The notes: a model not told the origin generated them from the sequence alone. Numbered from the stretch's first letter, positions 8,475 through 17,734 are shown. The stretch is 64,000 bases of DNA from Rhizobium sophoriradicis (GCF_003939025.1 NZ_RQIH01000016.1:1-64000), one strand, 5' to 3'. Numbers and translations: made by a program.

Positions 8475-8493
8475 ATTAGCTAACTTAGCTAAT
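8475..8493 (-). promoter_or_regulatory. palindromic operator of the toxin-antitoxin operon
   Basis: ATTAGCTAACTTAGCTAAT is a perfect odd-centre palindrome of 19 bases. It contains two copies of the self-complementary octamer TTAGCTAA. It sits directly upstream of the antitoxin start, where Phd/YefM antitoxins autoregulate. The assignment as operator is inferred from position and symmetry. Confidence 0.6.
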
Positions 8494-8572
8494 CATATCA
8501 TCTCACCATGAATTCCGCCACCGAATTCGAAAACCCCAAAGGCGGATGACTATTGAACCATATCAAAATAAT

Positions 8573-8603
8573 AAAGCCGGAAAGTGAATCACTTCCCGGC
8601 TTT
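8573..8603 (-). terminator. intrinsic terminator of metH
   Basis: AAAGCCGGAAAGTGA pairs with TCACTTCCCGGCTTT (one wobble pair) as a long hairpin. On the minus strand it is followed by a U-rich run (TTTATTATTTT). It begins about 58 bases past the metH stop, so it probably ends the metH transcript. The remaining bases from 8494 to 8660 show no gene. Confidence 0.75.
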
Positions 8604-8660
8604 CATTCATTAAATCAGTTCCTCAGCGCGCCGCCTCAAGCGGCTGCGAAGACTCGCCAC

Positions 8661-11600
8661 TCAGGCCGCGTCCTCGATGTCCTCGTCCGCCTTGCGCGGC
8701 ACGTAGTTCAGCACCGGTCCGAGCCAGCGCTCGACTTCGGAAACTTCCATACCCTTGCGCTTGGCATAGTCTTCCACCTGATCGCGCTCCACCTTGGCGA
8801 CGCCGAAATAATAGGAGTCGGGGTGGCCGATATAGAGACCGGAGACGGAGGAGCCCGGCCACATCGCATAGCTTTCCGTCAGCTTCACGCCTGCGGTATG
8901 TTCCGCATCGAGCAGCTTGAAGAGCGTCTTCTTCTCGGTGTGGTCGGGCTGAGCGGGATAGCCTGGCGCCGGACGGATGCCGGCATAGGCCTCGCCGATG
9001 AGATCCTCGTTGCTGAGGTGCTCATCCCTGGCATAGCCCCAATATTCGCGCCGCACCTGCTCGTGCATGCGCTCGGCGAAGGCTTCGGCAAAGCGGTCGG
9101 CCAGCGCCTTGACCAGGATCGAGGAATAGTCGTCGTTCGCACGTTCGAAGCGTTCGGCGATGGCGATCTCCTCGATGCCCGCCGTCACCACGAAGCCGCC
9201 GACATAGTCCTCGACGCCGCTTGTGACAGGCGCGACAAAATCGGAGAGCGCCACGTTCGCCCGTCCGTCCCGCTTCGAAAGCTGCTGGCGCAAGGTGTAG
9301 AAAGTCGCAAGTTCCTTGCTGCGGCTTTCATCGGTGAACAGGCGAATGTCGTCGCCGACGGCGCCGGCCGGCCAGAAGCCGATGACGGCGCGCGGCCGGA
9401 ACCATTTCTCGTCGATGATCTTCTTCAGCATCGCCTGCGCATCGGCCCAAAGCGCCCGCGCTGCCTCGCCCTGCTTCTCGTCTTCGAGAATGGCAGGGAA
9501 ACGGCCGCGCAACTCCCAGGTCTGGAAGAACGGTGTCCAGTCGATATATCGCGCAAGGTCGGCCAGATCGTAATCCTCGAACACCCGCGTGCCGAAGAAT
9601 TGCGGTTTCGTCGGCTGGTAGGCCGGCCAGTCGATCATATGGGCATTCTCACGCGCCCGCGGCAATGGCAGCCGCACCTTCTCGGCTTCGCTGCGCGCAT
9701 GCGCGGCCGCCACCTTGGCATATTCGGCTCTTGTATCGTCGACATAGCCCTGGCGCGTCTCCGGCGACAGCAGCGCCGAGACGACACCGACGGCGCGGCT
9801 CGCGTCGGTGACGTAGATCGCCTGGCCTTTGTTGTAGCCGGGGTGGATCTTCACCGCCGTATGCACGCGGCTGGTGGTCGCGCCGCCGATCAGCAGCGGG
9901 ATCTCGAAACCCTGTCGCTCCATCTCGGCCGCGACATGCACCATCTCGTCGAGCGACGGCGTGATCAGGCCGGAAAGGCCGATGACATCGACCTTTTCGG
10001 CGATCGCCGTTTCGAGGATCTTCGTCGCCGGCACCATGACACCGAGGTCGACGATTTCGTAATTGTTGCAGGCGAGCACGACGCCGACGATATTCTTGCC
10101 GATATCGTGCACGTCGCCCTTGACCGTCGCCATCAGGATCTTGCCCGCCGATTTCCGGTCGTCACCACCATTGAGGCGCTTTTCCTCTTCCATGTAAGGA
10201 AGCAGCACGGCGACAGCCTGTTTCATCACGCGCGCCGACTTGACCACCTGCGGCAGGAACATCTTACCCGAGCCGAAGAGGTCGCCGACGACATTCATGC
10301 CGGCCATCAGCGGCCCTTCGATGACGTGCAGCGGCCGCGCCGCCTGCTGGCGGGCCTCCTCGGTATCGGCTTCGATATATTCGGTGATGCCATTGACTAG
10401 CGCGTGTTCGAGGCGCTTCTCGACACTCCATTCGCGCCAGGAGAGATCCTGCACCCGGCCTTCCCTTGCACCAGCGCCACGGAAGCGCTCGGCCACTTCG
10501 AGCAGCCGCTCGGTGCCGTCGGGCCGGCGGTTCAGCACCACGTCCTCGCAGGCCTCGCGCAGTTCCGGATCGATATTGTCGTAGACGGCAAGCTGGCCGG
10601 CATTGACGATGCCCATGTCCATGCCCGCCTGGATGGCGTGGTAGAGGAACACGGCGTGCATCGCCTCGCGCACCGGCTCATTGCCGCGGAACGAGAAGGA
10701 CAGATTGGAGACGCCGCCGGAAATATGCACGAGCGGCATGCGCTCGCGGATCGTCCGCGTCGCCTCGATGAAATCGACGCCGTAATTATTGTGCTCTTCG
10801 ATGCCGGTCGCCACCGCGAAGATGTTCGGGTCGAAGATGATATCCTCGGGCGGGAAGCCGATCTTTTCGGTCAGCAGCTTGTAGGCGCGCGTGCAGATCT
10901 CGACCTTGCGCTCGTAATTGTCCGCCTGCCCCGTCTCATCGAAGGCCATGACAACGACGGCGGCGCCGTAATTGTGCAGCAGCCGCGCCTGGGCGAGGAA
11001 ATTCTCCTCGCCTTCCTTCAGCGAGATCGAGTTGACGATCGCCTTGCCCTGGACGCGCTTCAGGCCGGCTTCGATGATCGAGAATTTCGAGCTGTCGATC
11101 ATCACGGGCACGCGGGCGATGTCGGGCTCGGCGGCGATCAGGTTCAAGAACTCGACCATCGCCTTTTCGGAATCGATCAGGCCCTCGTCCATGTTGATGT
11201 CGATCACCTGGGCGCCGTTCTCGACCTGGTCGCGGGCGACATCGAGCGCTGCCGTGTAATCGGCATTGGTGATCAGCTTGCGGAACTTCGCCGAACCGGT
11301 GACGTTGGTGCGCTCGCCGACGTTCACGAAAGGGATGTCCTTGGTGAGCTCGAAGGGCTCGAGACCGGACAGCGACATGAAGGGGCGGTGCGCCGGAATC
11401 GGCCGCGGCTTGTACTTGGCAACGGTCTCGGCGATCGCCCGGATATGTTCCGGCGTCGAGCCGCAGCAGCCGCCGACGATATTGACCAGGCCTTCGCGGG
11501 CGAAGCTGTCGATCTGCGCCGCCATCAGCTCCGGCGTCTCGTCATATTGGCCGAATTCGTTCGGCAGGCCGGCGTTCGGATAGGCGCAGACGAAGGTGTC

Positions 11601-12434
11601 GGCGACACCCGAAAGCTCCTGCAGATGCGGGCGCATCGCATTGGCGCCGAGTGCGCAGTTGAGCCCGATCGTGAAGGGATTGGCGTGGCGCACCGAGTTC
11701 CAGAAGGCCGACGGCGTCTGGCCGGAGAGCGTGCGGCCGGAAAGGTCGGTGATCGTGCCGGAGATCATCACCGGCAGGCGCACGCCCTTGGCTTCGAAGC
11801 GCTCCTCGCAGGCAAAGATCGCCGCCTTGGCGTTCAGCGTATCGAAGATCGTCTCGATGAGGATAATGTCGGCGCCGCCGTCGATCAGACCGTCGATCTG
11901 CTCGCCATAAGCTTCCCTGAGATCGTCGAAGGTGACGGCCCGGAAACCGGGATTGTTGACATCGGGCGAGATCGAGGCGGTGCGGTTGGTTGGACCGATG
12001 GCGCCGGCGACGAAACGGCGGCGGCCGTCCTCACGCTCGGCGCGCAGAGCCGCGCGGCGGACGATCTCGGCGCCCTCCCTGTTGAGGTCGTAGACCGCAT
12101 TTTCCATCGCGTAATCTGCCTGGGCGATGCGGGTCGAGGAGAAGGTGTTGGTCTCGAGAATATCGGCGCCGGCCTTGGCGTAAAGGTAATGGATCTCTTC
12201 GATCGCATCCGGCTGGGTCAGGATCAGAAGGTCGTTATTGCCTTTCTGATGGCAGGCGCAGCCAATGAAGCGGGTGCCGCGGAACTGGTCTTCGTCATAG
12301 CCGAGCCCCTGGATCTGCGTGCCCATGGCGCCGTCGAGGACGAGGATGCGTTCGCTGGCGGCTTTGCGCAGCGCTGCGAAAACTTCATTGCCGTCACGCT
12401 TGCCCGTTTCCGGACCAAAGAGGTTGTCAAACAC
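8661..12434 (-). CDS. metH: cobalamin-dependent methionine synthase
   Basis: A 1257-residue enzyme that transfers methyl from methyltetrahydrofolate to homocysteine through cobalamin. The four standard modules are in order. The homocysteine domain (about 10-330) has the zinc ligands GLNCALGA and GGCCGSTPEH. The pterin-binding domain spans about 350-620 (VGERTNVTGSAKF). The B12 domain has the signature GDVHDIGKNIVGVVLACN near 745. The C-terminal AdoMet reactivation domain includes RPAPGYPAQPDHTEK. Length is normal. The GTG at 12434 (VFDNLFG) was chosen because AAGGAG lies 6 bases upstream; an upstream in-frame GTG at 12476 lies within the promoter palindrome. It is a monocistronic gene with its own terminator. 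Confidence 0.97.
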   Translation of the reverse strand: MFDNLFGPETGKRDGNEVFAALRKAASERILVLDGAMGTQIQGLGYDEDQFRGTRFIGCACHQKGNNDLLILTQPDAIEEIHYLYAKAGADILETNTFSSTRIAQADYAMENAVYDLNREGAEIVRRAALRAEREDGRRRFVAGAIGPTNRTASISPDVNNPGFRAVTFDDLREAYGEQIDGLIDGGADIILIETIFDTLNAKAAIFACEERFEAKGVRLPVMISGTITDLSGRTLSGQTPSAFWNSVRHANPFTIGLNCALGANAMRPHLQELSGVADTFVCAYPNAGLPNEFGQYDETPELMAAQIDSFAREGLVNIVGGCCGSTPEHIRAIAETVAKYKPRPIPAHRPFMSLSGLEPFELTKDIPFVNVGERTNVTGSAKFRKLITNADYTAALDVARDQVENGAQVIDINMDEGLIDSEKAMVEFLNLIAAEPDIARVPVMIDSSKFSIIEAGLKRVQGKAIVNSISLKEGEENFLAQARLLHNYGAAVVVMAFDETGQADNYERKVEICTRAYKLLTEKIGFPPEDIIFDPNIFAVATGIEEHNNYGVDFIEATRTIRERMPLVHISGGVSNLSFSFRGNEPVREAMHAVFLYHAIQAGMDMGIVNAGQLAVYDNIDPELREACEDVVLNRRPDGTERLLEVAERFRGAGAREGRVQDLSWREWSVEKRLEHALVNGITEYIEADTEEARQQAARPLHVIEGPLMAGMNVVGDLFGSGKMFLPQVVKSARVMKQAVAVLLPYMEEEKRLNGGDDRKSAGKILMATVKGDVHDIGKNIVGVVLACNNYEIVDLGVMVPATKILETAIAEKVDVIGLSGLITPSLDEMVHVAAEMERQGFEIPLLIGGATTSRVHTAVKIHPGYNKGQAIYVTDASRAVGVVSALLSPETRQGYVDDTRAEYAKVAAAHARSEAEKVRLPLPRARENAHMIDWPAYQPTKPQFFGTRVFEDYDLADLARYIDWTPFFQTWELRGRFPAILEDEKQGEAARALWADAQAMLKKIIDEKWFRPRAVIGFWPAGAVGDDIRLFTDESRSKELATFYTLRQQLSKRDGRANVALSDFVAPVTSGVEDYVGGFVVTAGIEEIAIAERFERANDDYSSILVKALADRFAEAFAERMHEQVRREYWGYARDEHLSNEDLIGEAYAGIRPAPGYPAQPDHTEKKTLFKLLDAEHTAGVKLTESYAMWPGSSVSGLYIGHPDSYYFGVAKVERDQVEDYAKRKGMEVSEVERWLGPVLNYVPRKADEDIEDAA

Positions 12435-12474
12435 GGGAGGCTCCTTGACGTCGTAAGACCAGACAGTCCAAATC

Positions 12475-12494
12475 ACATAAAGATATCTTTATGT
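12475..12494 (-). promoter_or_regulatory. 20-bp perfect palindrome at the metH promoter (SahR-like operator)
   Basis: ACATAAAGATATCTTTATGT is fully self-complementary. On the minus strand it is overlapped by a TTGACA-like -35 hexamer (12496-12491) about 60 bases upstream of the metH start. In several Proteobacteria an ArsR-family regulator (SahR) that senses S-adenosylhomocysteine controls methionine-cycle genes through ATAAAGATATCTTTAT-like sites. The match to that type is from memory and is inference. Confidence 0.6.
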
Positions 12495-12589
12495 CAATAT
12501 ATGCCTGTCGATTTCGTGCTTTGCAAGCCTACAGCGCCGCGCGTTTTCAGACGCGCACAGGACGCTGTAGCATTTTGAATCTGCGTATC

Positions 12590-12640
12590 GTGCTTTGCGA
12601 AAATCGACTTCGATTTTTCGCGAAGCACGATACGCTGGCC
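12590..12640. repeat. imperfect inverted repeat, rhizobial intergenic element
   Basis: GTATCGTGCTTTGCGAAAAT and its near-complement ATTTTTCGCGAAGCACGATAC flank a CGACTTCG core. A GC-rich AAAGCG/GCGCGC-type module precedes it at about 12,530-12,575. These fill the gap between the metH promoter and the sugar isomerase gene, where no coding sequence is visible. Confidence 0.5.
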
Positions 12641-12709
12641 AGATGACAGGCTTGAACGGCCTCTATATAGGCAATTGATACGCATTGCCCACCAAATCGG
12701 AGGAGTATC

Positions 12710-13969
12710 ATGGCACCCGCAACCGGCAAAGCCGCGCTTGGAAACTGGACGAGCCGCGCCTATCATCGCGCCTGGCTGCTCGACCAGGCAAACGGCCTCT
12801 TCGATTTCTTCCAGCACAATTCGGTCAATCCCAATGGCGGCTTCTACGACCTCGACGATAGCGGCAAGCCGCTCGACGCCGAGGGGCAGATCCGCAGCAT
12901 CCATATTGCGGCGCGCGCCGTGCATTGTTTTGCCATCGGCGCGCTGCTCGGCCGTCCGGGTGCTGCCGACCTCGTCGACCACGGCATGGACTATCTCTGG
13001 AACCATCACCGCGACCGGACAAATGGCGGCTATTTCTGGTCGCTCGACAATAATGGTCCGGTCGACAGCAACAAGCAGGGCTACGGCCACGCCTTCGTGC
13101 TGCTCGCCGCCTCATCCGCCAAGACGATCGGCCATCCGCTGGCCGACGGCATGCTGGCCGACATCACCGAGATCCTCAACACCAGGTTCTGGGAACCGCG
13201 CCATGGGGCGATCGCCGAGGAATTCACCGCCGACTGGCAGCCGCTCGACGGCGGCACCTATCGCGGCCAGAATTCCAACATGCACCTGACCGAAGCACTG
13301 ATGGCCGCCTTCGAAGCCACCGGCGACAAGGAATACCTCACCAAGGCCGAAAGCATCGCCGATCTCGTCATCCGCCGAGCGGCTGGATCGGTCGACTGGC
13401 GCGTCGCCGAACATTTCGATGCCGAGTGGAAGCTCGACAAGCAATATTATCATCCGAACGAAATGTTCCGCCCGGCCGGCACGACGCCCGGCCACTGGCT
13501 GGAATGGACCCGCCTCATCCTGCAGCTCTGGGCGCTCGGCGGCAAACGCATCGAATGGATGCCGGATGCGGCCAAGGCCCTGTTCGAGCAGTCGATGGCG
13601 CTCGGCTGGGACAGTGACAAGGGCGGCTTCTTCTATACGCTCGACTGGGACGACAAGCCTGCCAAGCGCAACAAGCTCTGGTGGCCGGCCTGCGAGGGCG
13701 CTGCCGCGGCGCACTTCCTCAACGAGCACCTGCCGAGCGACTACCACGAGGAATGCTACCGCAAGATCTGGAACGTCATCGAGCGCGCCTTCATCGACCA
13801 CCGGAACGGCGGCTGGCACGAGGAACTGACGGAAGACCTCGTTCCCTCGCATTCGCTCTTCCCCGGCAAGGGCGACATCTACCACGCCCTGCAGGCCTGC
13901 CTCATCCCGCTCTTCCCGGCAACGGGCAGCCTGACCAAGGGCATCGCCGAGGCCGGCGGCCGGATCTGA
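12710..13969 (+). CDS. AGE-family sugar isomerase/epimerase (N-acylglucosamine 2-epimerase-like)
   Basis: A 419-residue (alpha/alpha)6-barrel protein of the AGE superfamily. This family includes N-acylglucosamine 2-epimerases, D-mannose isomerases and YihS-type aldose-ketose isomerases. Landmarks are the repeated NGGFYDLDDSG and NGGYFWSLDNNG strands and histidines in KQGYGHAFVLLAAS (about 123-136), TPGHWLEWTRL (about 255-265) and GDIYHALQACL. The closest functional type appears to be mannose isomerase, but specificity is not readable. GGAGGAG occurs about 8 bases before the ATG. It stands alone on the plus strand and ends convergent to the next operon. Confidence 0.85.
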   Translation: MAPATGKAALGNWTSRAYHRAWLLDQANGLFDFFQHNSVNPNGGFYDLDDSGKPLDAEGQIRSIHIAARAVHCFAIGALLGRPGAADLVDHGMDYLWNHHRDRTNGGYFWSLDNNGPVDSNKQGYGHAFVLLAASSAKTIGHPLADGMLADITEILNTRFWEPRHGAIAEEFTADWQPLDGGTYRGQNSNMHLTEALMAAFEATGDKEYLTKAESIADLVIRRAAGSVDWRVAEHFDAEWKLDKQYYHPNEMFRPAGTTPGHWLEWTRLILQLWALGGKRIEWMPDAAKALFEQSMALGWDSDKGGFFYTLDWDDKPAKRNKLWWPACEGAAAAHFLNEHLPSDYHEECYRKIWNVIERAFIDHRNGGWHEELTEDLVPSHSLFPGKGDIYHALQACLIPLFPATGSLTKGIAEAGGRI

Positions 13970-14009
13970 GGACTGAGTATCTACGCGCCGGGCTGAGCGG
14001 GCCGCCCCG

Positions 14010-14504
14010 TCAAAGCGGCGCGAGCCGCAGCGTGTCCAGGTCCTTCGCCAGCATCAGCGCCAAGGCTTCGACCACGAGATTGTGGTCGTCGCGCTGCGGC
14101 AGGCCGGAGACGGTGACGACGCCGATGCAGCCGGTGCCCTTGACGTTGATCGGGAAGCTGCCGCCATGCGGCGCGTAATCGTCACCGGAAAGACCGTTAT
14201 CCTCGACGGTCTTGCCGTCCTTTCTGAGCTTCAGGCCGGAGGCATAGCTGCTGCGGAAATAGCGCAGCACCATGTTGCGCTTGCGCCTGATCCAGTTGAC
14301 GTTGTCGGGCGTGACACCGGGCAGCGCGGCATAGAAGACCGGCATCGAATGCAAAGTCACATCGATTGCGACCCCGAGGCCGCGCTCGGTGGCGAGTTCC
14401 TGCAGGAGTTTGCCGAGCTGCCATGCCGTCGTCAGGTCGAAGGCATCGAAGCTCAGCGCTTTTTCCTGCTCCGCGATCCGGTTGAGATCGTCGTCGAGTG
14501 TCAT
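14010..14504 (-). CDS. UPF0303 / heme-degrading-domain-like protein
   Basis: A 164-residue protein of the UPF0303 family, related to the GlcG/HbpS fold. Characteristic segments are WIRRKRNMVLRYFRSSYASG (about 90-109) and DYAPHGGSFPINVKGTGCIG (about 126-145). The latter contains the conserved G(G)xFP and GxxGxxxVSGLPQ motifs. The biochemical role of the family is unclear; some HbpS relatives bind heme. It is the last gene of the minus-strand run, 88 bases after the flavin reductase gene, and may be co-transcribed with it. Confidence 0.75.
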   Translation of the reverse strand: MTLDDDLNRIAEQEKALSFDAFDLTTAWQLGKLLQELATERGLGVAIDVTLHSMPVFYAALPGVTPDNVNWIRRKRNMVLRYFRSSYASGLKLRKDGKTVEDNGLSGDDYAPHGGSFPINVKGTGCIGVVTVSGLPQRDDHNLVVEALALMLAKDLDTLRLAPL

Positions 14505-14592
14505 GATAAGGCGCTCCTCTGCCGCAATGATCCGTGCAGACCATTCTCGCCGGAGGCGAAAAAGTAAAGCAAAACTTGGACCTGCCCTGATG

Positions 14593-15204
14593 TCAGAGCT
14601 TCGGCGTCAGCATCTCGAAACGGTCGCGTGTTGTGGCGCAAGTATCGCCGCCGAGCCGCGCAATGGCGTCGATCGCGGCCGGATCGACATGCAGCCTTCG
14701 CGGATCGACGACACCGTCGCGGTAATGCGCATAGACGATCTCGCCCATGATGATCTGCCTGGAGCGGCCGAGTTCCAGCGTCACATGCCGCCGGCATTCG
14801 AAGGCGGCCGGCGCCTCGGCGATATAGGGTGAGGCCACCTTCTCGCCCGGCATCGCCGTCAATCCGGCTTGCTTCAGTTCGTCGACGCCGCGCGGATAGC
14901 GGGCGCCGCAGACATGCATGGCTTCGGCGATGGCGAAGGAGACGATGTTGACCGTAAAAACCTCGGTCATGCGGATATTGTGGCCGGTGTCCTTGAACGA
15001 CATGTCGGCATTGTTCTCGACGCCGATCGCCAGGATAGGTGGATCGGCCGACAGGCAGTTGAAGAAGCTGAAGGGGGCGGCGTTGATCCGCCCATGTTCG
15101 TCGACCGTCGTCACCAGCGCGATCGGCCGCGGAATGATCGTGCCGATCATCAGCTTGTAACGCTCGCGCTCGGAAAGCTCTTTGAAGTCGAAGGAAACGG
15201 CCAT
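14593..15204 (-). CDS. flavin reductase-like FMN-binding protein
   Basis: A 203-residue split-barrel flavoprotein. The FMN-binding signature is MIGTIIPRPIALVTTVDEHG followed by INAAPFSFFNCLSADPP (about 19-55). DTGHNIRMTEVFTVNIVS (about 70-87) continues the fold. Such proteins supply reduced flavin to a partner monooxygenase or act as NAD(P)H:flavin reductases. The start lies 3 bases from the racemase stop, so it belongs to the same operon. This suggests the imported compound is oxidised or deprotected after uptake. Confidence 0.82.
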   Translation of the reverse strand: MAVSFDFKELSERERYKLMIGTIIPRPIALVTTVDEHGRINAAPFSFFNCLSADPPILAIGVENNADMSFKDTGHNIRMTEVFTVNIVSFAIAEAMHVCGARYPRGVDELKQAGLTAMPGEKVASPYIAEAPAAFECRRHVTLELGRSRQIIMGEIVYAHYRDGVVDPRRLHVDPAAIDAIARLGGDTCATTRDRFEMLTPKL

Positions 15205-15207
15205 GGC

Positions 15208-15951
15208 TCAGTCGAGCTTCCCGGCCGGCGAGAAGCCGCTCATCGCACCGGTGAAGGGTTTCGGCAGCGGCGAGGCGTAGGAGCCGCGCTTGCTGGTGGA
15301 AAGCCCGAGCGAGACCAGCGCCTCGGCCTGCTTGACGGCGGCCGAGACACCATCGACGACGGGCACGCCGTAAATCTCCTGCAGTTGATGCGCCAGATCG
15401 GTCATGCCGGCGCAACCGAGCACGATCGCCTCGGCGCCGTCCTCGGCCAGCGCCCGCTCAATCTCAGCCCGGAGCTTGCCGATCGCGCCCGAGGCCGCGT
15501 TCTCCAACTCCAGCACCGGAATGTCGGAGGCGCGCACCTTGGCGCGCTCGCCCATGCCGTAGCGGCGCACCAGATTGTCGATCAGCACCCGCGACCGCTC
15601 CAGCGTCGTCACCACGGTGAAACGCTGGGCGAGGAAGCCGGCCGTTACGACGGCGGATTCGCAAAGCCCGAGGATCGGCACATCGGCGAAACTCCGCGCC
15701 GCTTCGAGCCCGGTATCGTCGAAGCAGGCGATGACAGCCGCGTCGTAGCCGGCCGACTGCCGCTCCTTTAGTTCGGAAAGCAGGCCTGGGATCGCCAACG
15801 CGCCGTCATAATGGCCCTCGATGGAAACCGGCCCCATGCGCGAAGTGGCGGCGATGATTTCCGTGCCGGACGCGGCCACCGCACGCGCCGCGGTCGCGGC
15901 CTTCTCGGTCATGGAGGCGGTGGTATTCGGATTGACGATGAGAATGCGCAT
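15208..15951 (-). CDS. Asp/Glu/hydantoin racemase family protein
   Basis: A 247-residue cofactor-independent racemase-fold protein. It starts MRILIVNPNTTASMTEKA, the classic N-terminus of hydantoin racemases. The two catalytic cysteines appear in AAVIACFDDTGLEAAR (Cys near 76) and AIVLGCAGMTDLA (Cys near 182). Members racemise hydantoins, aspartate/glutamate or allantoin-like ureides. It abuts a permease gene (1 base) and the flavin reductase gene. The operon therefore probably handles an amino-acid-derived or nitrogen-rich cyclic compound, but the substrate is not determined. Confidence 0.85.
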   Translation of the reverse strand: MRILIVNPNTTASMTEKAATAARAVAASGTEIIAATSRMGPVSIEGHYDGALAIPGLLSELKERQSAGYDAAVIACFDDTGLEAARSFADVPILGLCESAVVTAGFLAQRFTVVTTLERSRVLIDNLVRRYGMGERAKVRASDIPVLELENAASGAIGKLRAEIERALAEDGAEAIVLGCAGMTDLAHQLQEIYGVPVVDGVSAAVKQAEALVSLGLSTSKRGSYASPLPKPFTGAMSGFSPAGKLD

Positions 15952-15952
15952 G

Positions 15953-16774
15953 TCAGTTGATCTTTGCCTGCCGCCGGCTGAGCATGGTCATGATGCCGAG
16001 CGCGATGAGAATGATGGTGAAGGAAAATAGCGTCGTCACCGTGCCGAGCGCATAGAGCACCGGCGTCGTGACATTGGTCGTCATGCCGTAGATTTCGAGC
16101 GGCAGCGTATTGTAGCTGCCCGACGTCATCAACGTGCGGGCGAATTCGTCATAGGAGAGTGTGAAACCGAACAGCCCGACGCCGATCAGGCTCGGCGCGA
16201 TCATCGGCAGCACGACATGGCGGAAGGTTTGCCAGGATGTGGCGCCGAGGTCGCGCGCCGCCTCCTCATAGGCCGGCGAGAAGCGGTTGAAGACGGCAAA
16301 CATGATCAGCACGCCGAAGGGCAGCGTCCAGGTGAGATGCGCGCCAAAGGCCGAGGAATACCAGGCAGGCTTCAGCCCGCCCTGCTGGAAGACGACGCCA
16401 ATGCCGAGCGAGACGATGATCGACGGCACGACGAGACTGGCGACGGTGGCGTAGAACAGCACGGTCGAGCCGCGGAAGCGGCGGCGGAAGGCAAGGCCGG
16501 CAAGCAGCGACACGGTGACGGTCACGACCATCACCATCAGCCCCAGCGAGAAGGAGCGCCGGAAGGAGGCGCCGAAATCGCCGACCGCCTGCTTCTCGAA
16601 CAGGTTGAAGAACCAGTGGGTGGAAACGCCGTTCAACGGGAAGGTCAGGCCACCGTCCGGCCCCTGGAAGGAGAGGATGAGGATCGCCGAGAGCGGGCCG
16701 TAGAGGAACAGTACGAAGATGATGAAGAAGATCGCCAGCAGATAGAATTCGAGGCCGCGTTTTTCGTGGTTCAT
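15953..16774 (-). CDS. ABC transporter permease (PotC type)
   Basis: A 273-residue inner-membrane permease with six predicted helices. The first is at about 10-33 (FYLLAIFFIIFVLFLYGPLSAILILSF). The EAA loop is EEAARDLGATSWQTFRHVVLPMIAP (about 173-197). It has the general form of the second permease of spermidine/putrescine-type importers. It lies one base from the other permease stop and one base from the racemase start, a tightly packed operon. Confidence 0.9.
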   Translation of the reverse strand: MNHEKRGLEFYLLAIFFIIFVLFLYGPLSAILILSFQGPDGGLTFPLNGVSTHWFFNLFEKQAVGDFGASFRRSFSLGLMVMVVTVTVSLLAGLAFRRRFRGSTVLFYATVASLVVPSIIVSLGIGVVFQQGGLKPAWYSSAFGAHLTWTLPFGVLIMFAVFNRFSPAYEEAARDLGATSWQTFRHVVLPMIAPSLIGVGLFGFTLSYDEFARTLMTSGSYNTLPLEIYGMTTNVTTPVLYALGTVTTLFSFTIILIALGIMTMLSRRQAKIN

Positions 16775-16775
16775 C

Positions 16776-17684
16776 TCAAAGCTCCTTGCGGATGTCGACG
16801 ACGCGCAGGATCGCCGCGACCATCAACAAAACGACGGCAAGCAGCACCACCGCATTGGCGGCGGCCGCCGGATATTGCAGCAGCGACATCTGGTTCTTCA
16901 TCATCAACGCCACCGAGGCGCTCTGGCCGCCGGACATAACCTGCACCGTCGAGAAATCGGCCATGACCAGGGTGACGACGAAGATGGTGCCGATCGCCAT
17001 GCCGGGTTTGGCCAGCGGAATGACGACGTTCCACAGCACCTGCCAGCCCGACGCGCCGGCATCGCGCGCCGCCTCGAACAGCGATCGGTCGATGCGCATC
17101 AGCGTATTGAAGATCGGCGTCACCATGAACAGCGTATAGAGGTGCACCATGGCGAGCACGACGGCGAAATCGGAATAGAGCAGCCATTCGATCGGCTGCG
17201 GGATCACGCCCATGTTGATCAACGACGAATTGACGAGGCCGTTGCGGCCGAGCACCGGGATCCACGAGATCATGCGGATGATGTTCGAGGTCATGAACGG
17301 CACGGTGCAGACGAGGAAAAGGATCATCTGCGTCGAGGTCTTGCGGATGTGAAAGGCCAGAAAATAGGCGACCCAGAAGCCGATGACGAGCGTCAACGCC
17401 CAGACGATGGCGGTGAATTTCAGCGTGTTAAGATAGGTTTTCCACGTCACCCACGAACCGAGCGTATCGGTGTAGTTTATGGTGAGGAAGTCGGGATAGA
17501 GGCCGGCGAAATCGTAATCCCAGAAGCTGACGACCGCGATCATGGCGATCGGCAGCAGGAAGAAGAAACCGAGAATGGCGATCAGCGGCGTCGCCTGGAG
17601 ATAGGAGATGGCTGACGGGGAGAGGCGCAGCGCGCGGCGTGTAGGCTGCTTGCTGTCTTCCGTTACCGCTGCGATGGTCGCCAT
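16776..17684 (-). CDS. ABC transporter permease (PotB type)
   Basis: A 302-residue permease. Helix 1 is SYLQATPLIAILGFFFLLPIAMIAVVSFW (about 27-55), and the EAA loop is FEAARDAGASGWQVLWNVVIPLAKP (about 205-229). The ATG at 17684 (MATIAAVTED) was chosen because GGAGAAG lies just upstream; an earlier in-frame start would read through the intergenic repeat. It forms the pore with the following permease. The PotB/PotC pairing with a PotD-like binding protein defines a polyamine/opine/spermidine-class importer. Confidence 0.9.
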   Translation of the reverse strand: MATIAAVTEDSKQPTRRALRLSPSAISYLQATPLIAILGFFFLLPIAMIAVVSFWDYDFAGLYPDFLTINYTDTLGSWVTWKTYLNTLKFTAIVWALTLVIGFWVAYFLAFHIRKTSTQMILFLVCTVPFMTSNIIRMISWIPVLGRNGLVNSSLINMGVIPQPIEWLLYSDFAVVLAMVHLYTLFMVTPIFNTLMRIDRSLFEAARDAGASGWQVLWNVVIPLAKPGMAIGTIFVVTLVMADFSTVQVMSGGQSASVALMMKNQMSLLQYPAAAANAVVLLAVVLLMVAAILRVVDIRKEL

Positions 17685-17734
17685 GATCCGCTTCTCCGTT
17701 CTCATTAAGTCAGGTGGGACAAGGGTGCGTGCTG

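Noticed and set aside
8553..12578. Two long plus-strand open frames (8553-10400 and 10404-12578)
   Set aside because: They lie entirely antisense to metH, are rich in Arg/His/Asp and lack any domain. High-GC third-position bias creates such shadows.
12434..12709. SAM, SAH or cobalamin riboswitch in front of metH
   Set aside because: The start is only about 60 bases from the palindromic promoter, and no conserved riboswitch core was found in the leader.
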